From contig JAHBMJ010001549.1 of assembly GCA_018398765.1 (NCBI GenBank), positions 132,324 through 182,146 of the forward strand: a stretch of 49,823 nt of DNA. The letters are read 5' to 3'. The position numbers and the translations under genes are program-made. This document shows, one piece after another, positions 36,310 through 48,400 of this stretch (the stretch's first letter is position 1; every line of letters starts with the position of its first letter). The stretch comes from Chromera velia (Eukaryota; Sar; Chromeraceae). A model generated the notes under the pieces. That model made no database searches. It had not been told where the DNA came from and was given only the letters and a program-made list of their open reading frames with translations.

Positions 36310-38900
36310 GTCTGGCTTGGCTCGAGTGCTCTGGAGATGTGAGGAGGGATGGGTGATTGGGCGGATTTGTCGATGGATCGAGAGAAAAAAGGGGGAGGAG
36401 AAGGTCTATGAAGGATACACTTCTTGTCCGTCTGACTCCCTATCTCTGCCTGTGAAAGGAAGAAAGGGAAAGAACAGGGCAGGGGAAAATAGCATGCTGA
36501 GGTGTGTATGTCTGTCGCGGAGAGGGTGTCGCTCTTGCTTTCTGTACCTCCGACCACTTTTTCTCCCACTTTTCGCGTCTTTTTTTTCTTCTTCAGCATC
36601 TGAACCGCACGCTGTAAGCTCCCTCCTGAATGTCCTTAGTTTCCTTTCCTTTTTTTTTTTAATCTTACCCTTGTGTGTGGCTGCACGTTTCGTGTCTTTT
36701 CTTTTGTTTTCCTTTCCGCCCGCAGATTCGGGAAGTGGTGGATCGCCGGCAACGTGCGGAGAAGATGCAACGAGACGCGGCAGCAGGGGGCGAGCAGCAG
36801 ACAGCAGACCAGCGGTAAGTGTGTGCGTGCACAGCACAAGTGAGTGGGAAGAAGAACGAAAGAAAGAGAGGAGGGAAGGACTGTTGGGATGGTAGTGCTT
36901 GGCCACCTGGTCCTTTTTTTTGTTTTGTGCTGGTTCGGGTCGAAAACGTTTCTGCAAATTGTGCATGCTGTGTACAGCCAAAGCTGGAGACATGAGTTGA
37001 AGAATTCCTTTCCTTGTTCTGAGAACAGTGTAGCCTAATGAGATCGGTTCGGCAGATGAGAGGGAGTGCTGCACTTCCGAGGTAAGCCGGTGCAGTCAGC
37101 ATTCACTTGCTCTCGTCAAAATGACGCTCTGATTGTCGAAAAGATGAATCACATTCTCTGCCCCTCCCCCTGCCGTCTTGACTTTCTGAACAGGTTCGAC
37201 GCGTTTATCCGAAAGGAGAAGAGCGGGATGGAGAGAGACGAGGAGGTGATGGACTCTGGAGATGTGGAGCCGGCAGCTTCCTCGAACCGTCCCACCAAAT
37301 ACGAGTGGGAAGACAAGTCAGTCAGTCAGTCGGTCGGTCGTGAGTGAAAGAGGAAGGCACAATCCTTGAATTCAGACTGAGGCGCCCGTCGTCACATCTG
37401 TTCCTCTTTACGAAGCGCTGTGTGTGTGTGAGAGAGAGAGAGAGAGTGCCCTCTTTCATCGCATCATTCTGTGGGAGAAGCAGAAGGACGAGGACCCCAT
37501 CGCTGATAAGGATGGAGACAGGCTGACAGACAGACAGAGCAACCACGCAAAGGATGAACAGTCGAAAGGACCCGGCAGACACACGCAGAAAGTGACTCGC
37601 TGCCTTTGTGCCTGCCCTGTTGCTGCATATTGGCCCTTTTATTGTTGCTTGCTCTTCTGCAAAGAAGGAAGACGTATACGCCCGGCATTGAGCCTGTTTG
37701 TTGTGGTGAGGATGTATGTGTGATTCGTTCTTATTCCCTTCCTTGAATCCCTCCAGATACAAGCCCCGAAAGCCCCGATTCTTCAACCGCGTGAAGACAG
37801 GATTTGAGTGGAACAAGTACAACCAGACACACTACGATCATGACAACCCCCCCCCAAAGGTAAGGAAGATAAAGAAACACATCCGGAAACGAGGACACAG
37901 CTCAATAAAGGAAGCCCAAGAAAGTACGAAGAACCTCGAGAGAAGAGGTCTCCCCCCTTCTCCCTTTCTTGTTGGCTTTGTTACCCCATCGTGAACACGT
38001 CGTTCCTCTTCGGCCTTGCATTGGAAAAGCCCAAGCCCTCGAGCTTCTTCTTGAGAAGATCACACGTGCAGCAGATCTGAATACTCACGCGTCTTTACTG
38101 TTCTTCACTCAGCAACTGCAATTTTGATATGATTTGCAGACGGTGCAAGGCTACAAGTTCAACATCTTTTATCCCGATCTCATTGACAATACGAAGGCTC
38201 CAAAGTATGTCTGTAATGCTGTCTGTCAGCCTGCCTGCCTGCCTGTCTCTCTGTCTCTCTGTCCGGCCGTTTGAAACAGCACTGTGGTGAGACCAAGAAG
38301 AGAAGTGGGTGCCCGCGAGCAGGTGAAGTTGAGAAGAAAAGAAAAGAGATCACGTGTCTGTCTGCTCGTCTGCCTTTCTGTCTCGTTCTTTGTTCTCTAT
38401 GTTTGTGCCCGTCTTTCGGGCGATCTGCTTGTGAGAAGATGAGAAAGTGCAGAAGTTTCTTTCCATATGTAGTCCTTTTATTTCTTTCCGCTGACAACGG
38501 TGAAGAGTGGTTTTTTCTTTTCGCCTCTTCCTCGTGTGACCAGCCGGAAAGAAGAAGACGGTCATCGGAAGCCCTCACTTAGCTGCTTTCATTTGTGCGC
38601 ATCCGAAGGATCTGTTCTCTGCAGCTTGGCTAGATTTCGGTCTTTTCTCTTTTCTCCTCCTGTCTCCATCCTTTCTTCCTTCGTGGACTGCTTCCTTCCT
38701 TCCTTTTCTGCTTATACCATATCGATCGGTCGGCCGTCTCCTTGACTGATTGGTCGCTCCTGCAGGTATGTTTTGGAAGCCTCTGACACAGAAGGGACGG
38801 TGATCCTCCGATTCGTTGCGGGGCCGCCTTACGAGGTCTGTTTGGCTCTTTCCATTTCTCTCCGTCGCCGTTTGCGTGATCGCGTAGGTGTTCGAACTTG

Positions 38901-38977
<77 letters not shown>

Positions 38978-38983
38978 CGCGCG

Positions 38984-39015
<32 letters not shown>

Positions 39016-39981
39016 TCTGTCTTCGAAGAAAAGGACAGAGAAGGAGCAGAAAGTCTGACTCTGTCTTCGTCTTTGGGTGCTTCACGGGTTTTGTCGCCTT
39101 TCTGGCTTCTGATCTGTCAACTTGTCACCTCTGTAATTCGCTTCTCTGCTTCCCGCCTTTGCCTGGCTGCCAGTGCACTTGGAGTAGCTGGGGAGAAGAA
39201 GAGAAAAAACATACTGTCTGCGTCTGCCTGGCTACCTGCCTGCTGGCCCAGATTGAGAAAGCGAGGGAGATCCAGCATTCTCGTGACTTCGCTTTTGATA
39301 GTAGACTTTTATAATACGCCTGTGTTTTTGAACGCCTTTCTGTCAAAAAGAAGCCACGAATGTGCCTCTACGGCTCGATCCTGCCGGTGCATCTAAATTG
39401 ATTAATTCCTTCCTCCATGTATGCAGGATGTCGCCTTCAAGATCCTGAACAGAGAGTGGGACAAAAAGTTTGGCTTCAGATGCGTTTTCGACAGAGGTAG
39501 GTCAGTCCCTTCATCAAGAACGTTGCTTTGGAACTTAATTACGTTTGGCCGGAAGCGAGTACTTGTCTGTCTGTCTTGGGCGGGGCCGCTGGGAAGCAAA
39601 ACGTGCCCCCCGAGTTGAGTTTCAAAGGAACATGGCAAATTAATTCTCCACTGTTTTGGATTTGACAAGCAGAAAAGAAATGAGAGTAGGGGAGAAGCAA
39701 GAATTCGCTTGTGAATGGCATGAAGCTGACAGACAAGGGCTGCGGAGGAATACGTACGAGCTGTGACCCCAAGGTTTCCTGAGTTTTTTTTTTTTTCTAT
39801 GATCTCTAAGCCGTAGTCCGACTTCGTCGCTTCAGAGAAAAGCGAGTTTTTCATTTGAGTGTTCACCCTCTTCCCATAACGACTAGCGACTCTGAACTGT
39901 GCTTGTTCTTGCCTTCATTGATTACATGCAGGCATCATGCAGCTCTACTTCAACTTCAGGCGCTACAGATACAGAAAGTAA
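31846..39981 (+). CDS. CACTIN: Cactin (splicing-associated conserved protein)
   Basis: Cactin is a conserved nuclear protein associated with the spliceosome. Exons: 32275-32466, 32963-33034, 33470-33883, 34236-34553, 34909-34955, 35338-35549, 35934-36244, 36726-36814, 37194-37316, 37757-37859, 38140-38204, 38766-38835, 39427-39496 and 39932-39981 (stop). They join in phase for 711 residues. An Arg/Ser-rich first exon (31846-31926, SRRDRSRSRSPPGK) fits in phase and gives about 738. Family blocks: LGYTSEKNPFGDD near the N-terminus, a charged coiled coil, LRSKIRMRQGREKPID, the mid domain ending DASYWESI, and the near-invariant C-terminal domain: KPRKPRFFNRV, FEWNKYNQTHYDHDNPPPK, VQGYKFNIFYPDLID, ILRFVAGPPYEDVAFKI and terminal YFNFRRYRYRK. 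The length is normal. Exons 7-8 hold acidic, low-complexity insertions. Donors of 36245 and 37317 begin GTCAGTCAGTCAG repeats. Only the first exon is uncertain. Confidence 0.95.
38898..39012. repeat. CT/GT/GC and CTGC low-complexity tract
   Basis: CT repeats, then GT, GC and CTGC repeats lie in the penultimate part of the Cactin gene, inside the intron after 38835. Confidence 0.95.
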
Positions 39982-40428
39982 ATCAAGTAAATGGAGGAAC
40001 AGTCAGAAGCGGGAACTAGGGGAAGAAACGGCAGCGGTCCGGCACACATGGTGTGCTAAAACTTGTGCTAAAAAGCGTGGACTAGGGCCACTAGGCTCCG
40101 ACTAGCGTGAGTGACTTCGAAGGCGAGTCTCCATGCTTGATCTACTAGCATATTCTGCCCCACATGCCAGAGTTCACTTAGCAGCTTCACTGCATGCATA
40201 GTACTGATGATAGCAGCACCATTAAAAATTTACTACTAAATTTAGTATACGTCAGAGACTGTAGCCTAAGGATTTTGTATCAAATATAGTTAAATTATAT
40301 TAATGCGTCCGTGTAACAGGCTGTGTTTAGGTATACATCTAGAGGTATATAGTATAGCAAACATGTACAGTGTTATGATAGTAATATTTATGCAGCTCTA
40401 AAGATCTCTAAAGCTGCCCCGCGCGGCG
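39982..40428. other. 3' flank of Cactin
   Basis: No gene is seen. Composition turns AT-rich after the stop codon. Confidence 0.6.
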
Positions 40429-40436
40429 CTGGAAAG

Positions 40437-40689
40437 CTAGGCGCCGGCTAGAGAAAAAAAAAAAAAAGAAAAAAAAAAGTGATTTGAGGAGATGATCCTG
40501 GAGATTTTTTTTTTTTCTTTTTTTTTACTTTTCAACCCTGAACAACACTTAACAACAGTTGTGCAACACACAAACAACACTTGTAAAACACTTGAACAAC
40601 AGTTGTTTGACCGAAAAAGAAAAAAAAAAGGAAAAAAAATAAAGGGTTTTGGGGGATCTTTTTTTTTTTTTTTTCTAGCCGGCGCCTAG
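40437..40689. mobile_element. MITE-like element, copy 2
   Basis: This is the same family as 7907-8166. Ends are CTAGGCGCCGGCTAGAG and its near-inverse (TCTAGCCGGCGCCTAG). The interior shares the A/T tracts and the AACAACAGTTGT/AACAACACTTGT motifs. Flanking 8-bp repeats CTGGAAAG (40429-40436) and CTGGAAAA (40690-40697) match at 7 of 8 positions. No coding capacity. Confidence 0.87.
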
Positions 40690-41090
40690 CTGGAAAACCT
40701 ATAGTAGAAAGCTTTAGGCCCGACAAATTAAGCAGTATTATACTGTGACTGTGTTTGTAGGCCAGCTATGTCCAGCCGTGAATGTATCGTATAACACTCT
40801 GGCACAATAGACAGATGAGTCATATACCCGCGGTACGGCCACCGGCCCCGGCTGGCGGTCACATCACACTGCAGCTAGCGCTGCAGCGTTGCTGCTCATG
40901 CACGATTATCGGCCTACTTTAGCATACAACAGCTTCGGGTACGCTGATAGACAGGGCCGGCTTTGCCAGGCGAGTGCGCACTCGCTTTGTAATCTACAAA
41001 ACTGACAAGCCATGGAGCGTTAGCGTGCTTCCTGCTGCAAAGACTGTTGCGACAGCGCTAAAAGATCTGACAAAGAGGATTTGGGATTGG

Positions 41091-41185
41091 AAAAGGTGCA
41101 CCCCAGAAAAGGTGCAAACCAAGAAGTTGCACCAGATGTACCTGTTTTGTACCAGATGCACCAGATGCACCTGTTTTGCACCTGA
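41091..41185. repeat. GGTGCA/TGCACC-rich repeat, copy 1
   Basis: AAAAGGTGCA occurs twice, then several TGCACC words follow, ending with CACCTGTTTTGCACCTGATT, which recurs exactly in the copy at 42919. Confidence 0.75.
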
Positions 41186-42290
41186 TTGAATGGAATTGGA
41201 TGAAAAGTGTCAGCGTTATGGCCATGCAACGCAACGCAACCCCGCCCTTGCGGCTCTCCGCGCGGCCCCATACATGCAAACGTGCGCGTGTTGCCGGGCC
41301 ACGGTGCGTGGAACAAATCTGGTCAGCCAATTTTTGATATGAAAATCGGCTACAGAGGTCACTGAACGCACGTTCGACAACGCATGCGCTGCATGAAATC
41401 AAGTCCATTGGAACATGAGAACCTCTTCTCTTTGCAGCATAAGAACTATTTTATGGGCTACCCTATATAACAAAAACGACTGCATGTACACGCATGACAA
41501 CGAGAAGCGCACCAGGGTAAAAGGACCAGAACAACAGGTTTGAGTCAAGAAGCTGAGTAAGCAGACTGAGTCTGTTTACATAGCAATGACACAATGTTAA
41601 ACGGTTTGCTGGAAGTAAAACAGCTTCCTCAACCTTTATTAATAATGATCTCAGAATCAATACCAACGCAGTGCTTTATACAGATTCATTTTCATATAAA
41701 GAAGAGAAGCAGAAACGGCATACACATGGGAACACACATACGTGAAGGTACGTTGACACCTAGGTTGACACTCTCCCTCTCAGTTGTAGGTAAGGACTTT
41801 TGAAACCTGGTGCCGGGTGCTCTTTACGATTGGCAGGCTCAATCTATCTTGGTCAGTAAGAGTACACTTGGTTTGATCATTCAATTTACTGCTTTGCCTT
41901 AGAGAGTGGAACCATTCGTCACTTCCGTCTGCTGATGGCTCGTCAAGTTTGCATGCTCACATACAAATCTGTATCTGACTTTCTATCATGTCACGGCTTC
42001 TCGTTGCGTTTAGTACTTCCAGATGGTTTGAAGTCCGTCTGTAGAGGGAATTGCAGCTTTTCTGGGAGCGTTCACCCCTTTGTTCGCGAGTCGTCAGTCA
42101 TACCGGTCTTGTATACCGGTCACTGCAGTTAATTACTTTTCAATTTCACAAACCGGGACCCTATCCAGATAGACGGCTTCAAACAAATGCCAGCAAATAA
42201 AAGAGATGGACGGCTTCTTCTTTCTTCCCTTCTTCTTTTTCCTCTTCTTCTTTCTCTTCTTACTCTTTTTTGTCATCCGTTATTGTTTTG

Positions 42291-42333
42291 GGGGGGGGGG
42301 NNNNNNNNNNNNNNNNNNNNNNNGGGGGGGGGG
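42291..42333. other. Assembly gap flanked by poly-G
   Basis: Twenty-three N (42301-42323) lie between G runs, as with the poly-C gap at 18225. Confidence 0.97.
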
Positions 42334-42918
42334 TGAGCTAGGGAGTGAGTGAAGAAGAGAGCTAGGGTATGACGGGGCTGGGCCGTGAGCCTTGAGATCA
42401 GGCCCTCGCTTGCCCTTCAAAGTTGCTTAGAGAAGAAATACAAATTTAAAAAAACCTTCTTTTATTTCATTCTTTCTTCTTTTTTGTTTTCATGAAAACG
42501 TACCATTTATGGTTGCTTTCTTTATAAGTTTGCTCCAAAGGGGCATCATGCAGTTTGAAGGTTTTATGGCCGGACCGTAGTAACAGAACTAGACTACAGT
42601 GCAGCACGCAAATGGCGTCAAACATATTTAAACATTGGACAGGTGAAAAACGTTGCTTAAATTGAGAAAAGAGACCCAGAAAGAGACCAAAGTCATGAGA
42701 CAGTCAGAGACATATAGTCTTCAATTGTTCTATTTTTTATTTTTGCCTTTTATCGCATTTTTACTGATATCTCTAGTGACATTTTAAGTTGTTTCGCATC
42801 GTAAAAATCAGTGTAGCAAATCTATATTATAAAAGGCTTTTAGGCCTTGACTGAGGCGCCTTTTGGCCGTTAGGAACACTAGAAATCAACCCTGGAAACC
42901 TAGCTTTCATAGGGTAAA

Positions 42919-43008
42919 CGGTGCACCTTATTTTGCACCTGTTTTGCACCTGATTTAAGGTGCAAACTTGTTTTTGCACCAGCACCAGCACCTTATGCAC
43001 CTTTTCAC
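42919..43008. repeat. GGTGCA/TGCACC-rich repeat, copy 2
   Basis: It contains the same 20-bp word as copy 1, a palindrome TTGCACCTGATTTAAGGTGC, and ends TGCACCTTTT, the inverse of the AAAAGGTGCA that opens copy 1. The two might be the ends of one element of about 1.9 kb, but no target duplication was found. Confidence 0.7.
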
Positions 43009-43762
43009 AGCCTTAAAGAGGATGGAGAAGCCATCGCTGCATTATGTTGCTCACAAAGAAACCCTAAGGCTTTCTAGAGGCGGAAAGGGCCCCAAGGTAG
43101 AGAGCACCCATAGGTGGCAGCACAGAGGGGAATGTATGAGGGGAATGCGGTTCCAGAAGAAGAGCGGATGAATGAAGTAATCTTTTCATTCGATCGTGTG
43201 TCCATTCCCGTCTTTTACCTAGATAGCTGTGAGGGAGGCTGGGGTTTATCACTTGAAGGGTGCTTCAAAATTAGAAAGAGCATGCAGTCTTCTGTCTTTC
43301 GGAAGAAGCATGAATGGGAAGAAGAAGCAGCATGAACTGAGTTCTATGTATTTGTTGTTCTTTCTCTTAATTTAAATTTCCTCTTTCCATCTCTTTATTC
43401 TGTTCTTCTTTTTTCTGTTCCATTCTTCTTTCCACCTTCTATTCCTCACATATTTTTTTCTATTCCCCACATATTTTCCTTTCTTTTTTCAAAGTTCAAA
43501 CAAAGTTCTTCTTTTTTCCCTTTTTTTCCCCTGAAAGGTAACCTGCGCGAGCATAACAACCAGAACAGTCTTTTCCCGTCTTTCAAACGCATCCATGTTT
43601 TGCCAACAGTTGTAATGGCTTAAGAGTGGAATGCAAGAATGCATGTGTTATTATGTGATGTATCATTGGATTTATCGTTGCCTGTATGCATGTATGGTGT
43701 GGAGAAATATGCATGAATGTATAGTGTAAGACGGACGCCAGACAACTGGGACGCAGGTCTCA

Positions 43763-43850
43763 TAAAGTGTCACCTATGCAACCATTGTACTTATGCTACC
43801 GCTGCAAAGAGAGGAATGCACGTAAAGTGTCACCTATGTAACCACTGCAC
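43763..43850. repeat. 60-bp tandem duplication
   Basis: TAAAGTGTCACCTATG recurs 60 bp later, each followed by a similar ACCA(T/C)TG segment. An open frame over it shows KCHLCNHCT twice, which looks zinc-finger-like but follows from the duplication alone. Confidence 0.7.
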
Positions 43851-45444
43851 TCACGACCATAGAAAGGCTGAAGCATCAAGCCGCGGCCTCCGTACGTATG
43901 CACCGCGCCCATGCAAGCCAATCAATCAGGCATGCCGGGGCACTCGACACTGTATTGATCCGCAGTAAATCCATGCAGCACAAATGCATGCAATCTTATA
44001 TATGCAAGCAATCAAAGCATTACAAACAATAAATACAAGGTTCTAACAAAGAGTCCTTGTCGAACAGACTTCTCTGTATGAGATCTCTCTCTAAGTCTCT
44101 GCATGAGATTTCTCCGTGGGGACATCTCTACTGATCTTCACGGTACATTCCCTTGTACCGTTTACCTACACCTCCATCCATCTTTCCATTCCACTCGACT
44201 CTCTTTCTTTCTGAGTGATAGGCAGTCAGCACTCTACCTCTTTCGATCCTCCCCTGTGCTGTCTGTATTATTACGGTCTTGGGCTTCGGTCCCGAACATA
44301 ATGTTATCCTATAATCCATAACAATCCCGCACGCTAAATTATATTAGTAATTAAATTTTAAATTTAAAGAGAGACTATATAGAGGCACAGATAGAGGCCG
44401 CCGATTTTATACACGGCGACAGTGCTCTAGGGAACCACTAAGTTACTTATCACTTATCCACCAGCTTAGTTTCTAGGCTTAGTTTGCATTGTTACGACGG
44501 ATGCATGCTTAGTAATACATTGCTTATGCACATACATACCAGTGAATATTAATTGAACAAAAGTTTAACAACTTTAATTTGACCTAGTATTCTAAGTTTT
44601 TGGATATATCCTATGTATATATGAATTAAGTTCAATTAACTTGTATATAACTTATAATGATATAAGTACTGTTAAACTACATTGCCGCCCAGACTAGGGT
44701 GCCACTGTAACAGTTGCATGAGGGTTCATCTTCACATATTGCATAATTTTGCATGAATCACAAGGTGCATGAGATATGATGAAGTAGAAGTTCACGTATA
44801 AAGGCACCAGAGAGAGAAACGAAAGCCTATGTGGGCACAAAAGCTGAGAAGGCTTCAAATTCCTTTCCCCTGCCCGGCCTGGCCAAATGGCTAAGAAAGT
44901 GGCCCCTCGTACAGCAAGTGCAGGCCAGCCCCAGGGTACCTAACAGGGTGCCTTGCGCCACTTTCTCCTTTATTCATATGCGTACGGGAATCCGCAGAAG
45001 GCTGCGTCCCGCTTCCCACAATCCGCAGTCTAAACACCGAAATGAAGAATAATAAAAAATCAACCCAGCATTCCAGCCCTCGAGGACACTCCCACATGGA
45101 GTTTTTGCTGCTTGCTGATCGAAAAAGAGAACATGCAATAAGTGACCTCCGGTCGGCTCTGCCTCGTCGCCCATTCATTCCACGGTTTCTGGAATCCTCC
45201 GACAGCACCCTCCTCCCGCACGCCTCTTTCTGCACGAATCCGAAAGACCGCGACGTGTTGAGAATGGGAAGGCAAAAGAGATGAGGGAGGGGAAAAGACA
45301 GATACAGAAAGGGTGGAGCTTCAGTAAAAAAAAGGAGCAACACAGAGTTGAAAGTGAGGGGAAAGGGAGGCGAGTGTGAGGGATTGGGCAGAACTGAAAG
45401 CGAGCTCGTAACATGTCTCCTCAAAAAGTCCAACCAACGCGTCG

Positions 45445-48400
45445 TTATGAAATGGTACTTTCTTGAAAAAGCCAATCACCATGGAATGACTGTAATACTC
45501 TAAAAAAATGAATCACACGACTGTCAGACGAACTGACCGACCCTTTTTTGTCTTTCTTTTCAAGTTTCTGTGCTGAATTCCGGGGACTGATTTCCTTCGG
45601 CCTCTCCGAGGTCGGCTTTTCAGTTCCCCCCTCTCCCTTTTCTTGCCCACTCTCAAGGATCTGCGACTCTTTCCCCGCCATCTTCTGCATTGAAATCTTC
45701 AACTCAACCAAACGGGAATGGGCGTCCTGGATCTCTTCAATGACCTGCGGACTCACTTCCAGAGACGTGTCGGCAAAACCTGCGGGAGAAAATCGGACCG
45801 ACCCGATTTCTGACCCTCCATCCCCTGCCACGCTCTCCTTCCCGATCGAATTTGTCGTTGCATGGCCAGCCCTGGCAGGCCGAGCAGACGATGCGCTCGC
45901 ATCCCCACCTGCGTCCCTGTGGCCTAACGGATTGGGGTCCGACACCCCCTCCCTGACAGCAAGACGGTGTGGACTTGCAGTCACCGTAGCCGCCCCGTTT
46001 TGCGGTGTTGGTTCTCCTAAGTTGTCGGACGTGAAGGCTCGACTGCAATCAGCCGTAAAGAAGGGGGAGAAAAAGAAGGTTGCTGACGAGGAGACAATAC
46101 ACTCACGACAAGAAAACCGCCGACGAACATTCCAGAAGGCAAAAGGAGAGCTCAAAGGAAGCTCAAAGCCATTTCGCGGAAGGCTTTTCGACAGGTGGAA
46201 CGAATTCGACAGACGCGTTTCTTTCCTGTCGCCTCACAGAAACCTTGAGAAAACGATTAATCCTCCTGGATGAGCACACAGCCCTCTGCTTCTTTCCTTC
46301 CAACCTGCTTCCTTCCTTCCAACCAAGAAACGACCACACGCGCACAAAGTCAACCGAAGGAAACCGAACCTTCTGCCGAACTCCGCCAGATTGTATGCAA
46401 GGAACTCTTGCCTGCCGGGGCTGCTCAGGAGACGCCTCTCTGACGACCCCGCACCTTTCTGCAGAAACCATCAAGGGAGAAATGTTTTGCTTTTTATCGA
46501 CGGCACGGTAACGTTCATGAAGTTGTGCAGCTAGGTAGGAAGCTGCGCAAGCGCACAAGAAAGACGGCGAAAAACAGGAAGTCAACAACGAAGGAAGGCT
46601 GTACGAAAAGCGAGAGAAGAGGTTCGGTTCAAGAGGATTCAAGAAGAAGGCTCTGAAGCCTGCTTGTGACACAATGATCAACATCCATGGATACAACATG
46701 AATTGGACGGATCTGAATGATGGAACGAAGAGGGATCGGAGGAAGAAAATTTTAAGGAAGGACCCCCTCTTTCCCTGCCAGTCATAATGACACAGACACA
46801 TATACAAGAAGCTGGATGAAAAGAGAGAGAAAAAAAAAGTTAAAACGAAGGAAGGAAGGGAGCAAGCAGGCAAGCAAGAAAAAAAAAAGAGATGAGGCAC
46901 GCGTTGTAGGGAGACAGACAGACAAAGGGAGAGAGAGAGAGAGGGAGGGAGAGAGAGAGAAAACATACCTCCCCTGTCCCCTTGTCATGCCGCCCCGACC
47001 AAGCCCCCCTCGACATATCATACACAAGATTGGCTGTCCCCAGGATCGGTTTGTACACAAGTCCAGCCACACCGAGTCCCACACCGATGGCGGCACCTGT
47101 GAATCCCCCCTGCAGGTCCATTCATTCAACCAACAAACAGGCGGTCATGCAAAAGCCAGCTCGAAGGGTGAAAGAAAAAGAAGGGGCACGAACGAAATTA
47201 TTCGATGCATCGGGAAGACACAAAGGGTGATTCTCTGGTTGATCCATTCTTTAAAAAAAGAAGTGAGGAAAAACAAGGTGGAACTTCCAGAAAAAAGAAG
47301 TGAGGAAAAACAAAGTGGAACTTCCCGGACGCGCCCCAACCAACCGTTCGAATTCCCTCCGCAGGGCGAGACACGAGACCTTTGGCCGCTGCATGCCGAC
47401 ACACAATGGAAGAGGCACAATCGTCAAATGCAACAAAGCATCAATGCCTTTAGTCGACCATCAATCCATTTGGTCAACGTCTTCATGCTTTTCGCTGGCA
47501 TCGATTTCTTTCCAAGAACCCTGCAGGCGCTCTTCACTTTGTTTGTTTTGTCGAGGCAGCAGAAACTCTAGAACGGAAACACCCTCCTGATCGACTGGTC
47601 AAACGATCGTTGCAGCTCTCTTGTGAACGAACTTCTCTTGACAGCTGCCGCTAGCTACCCTTTGTTTCTCTTCTCACCCTTCCCGTGCCCGTCACTCAAC
47701 CAGAAGCTTATCCTATCCGTGCAGTCACTTCCCTTCCTCTCTTGCTGCAGCCCTTTCCCTCTCCCTATCCCTACCCCCTCACTTCACTTCACTCACTCAC
47801 TCACACGCCCACCTTCCTTCATGCACTGCTTGTACTTCTGCCAACCCGAACGCGCCCCCTGCGCGAACGATCGGATCGGCTCGCTCCTGTGCTTTCCCCT
47901 CCAGTCGACGCTCCGATACTCCCTGCATGCAGACGGGAGGGAAGGGAAGGCAGGAATGAATTCATTCAGCACTGCATGTGTCCAGCCACTGCATGTGTCC
48001 AGCCAGAATGGATCGATCGATCAAGGGAGGATCTTTCGAGTGGATGGGATGGAAGGGAGGAACAGGGACAGACAGCAAGGGAGAACGGAAATGAAGAAAG
48101 AAGGCATCTTGAGCAACCACTTTTCAGAAGAAGGGCCAGACAATCGCCGATTGTCTTTCCAATGACCGCACTGCCACGCGCACACACAACACGTGCACTC
48201 CCTATCTATCTGTCGCCTTCTCTCTCTCTCTGTCTGTCTCCTCCCCCCATATTCATACAAACACAAGGCACACGAGCCGCAGCCAAACAAAAAACGTTCA
48301 TCGTTGAGGCCATGAAGAATGAATGCACAGCTAGGCTGACTGACCATCTCACGTGAATGTCCTGAGGGGGCTGTGTGTCAGAGATGCCAGAGAGAGCCGT

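Larger units (their letters stand above)
40698..45444. other. Long intergenic region
   Basis: About 4.7 kb with no gene I can support. It holds two GGTGCA-rich repeats, a short assembly gap, CT-rich stretches (42200-42290 and 43360-43530), a 60-bp tandem duplication and AT-rich DNA at 44330-44800. The part next to 45445 is the 3' flank of the VPS13-like gene. Short open frames here lack domain resemblance. Confidence 0.6.

Noticed and set aside
43717-43968. A frame with two KCHLCNHCT segments resembling a zinc finger
   Set aside because: The Cys pattern comes from a 60-bp tandem duplication, lacks His ligands at the usual spacing and has no flanking exons.
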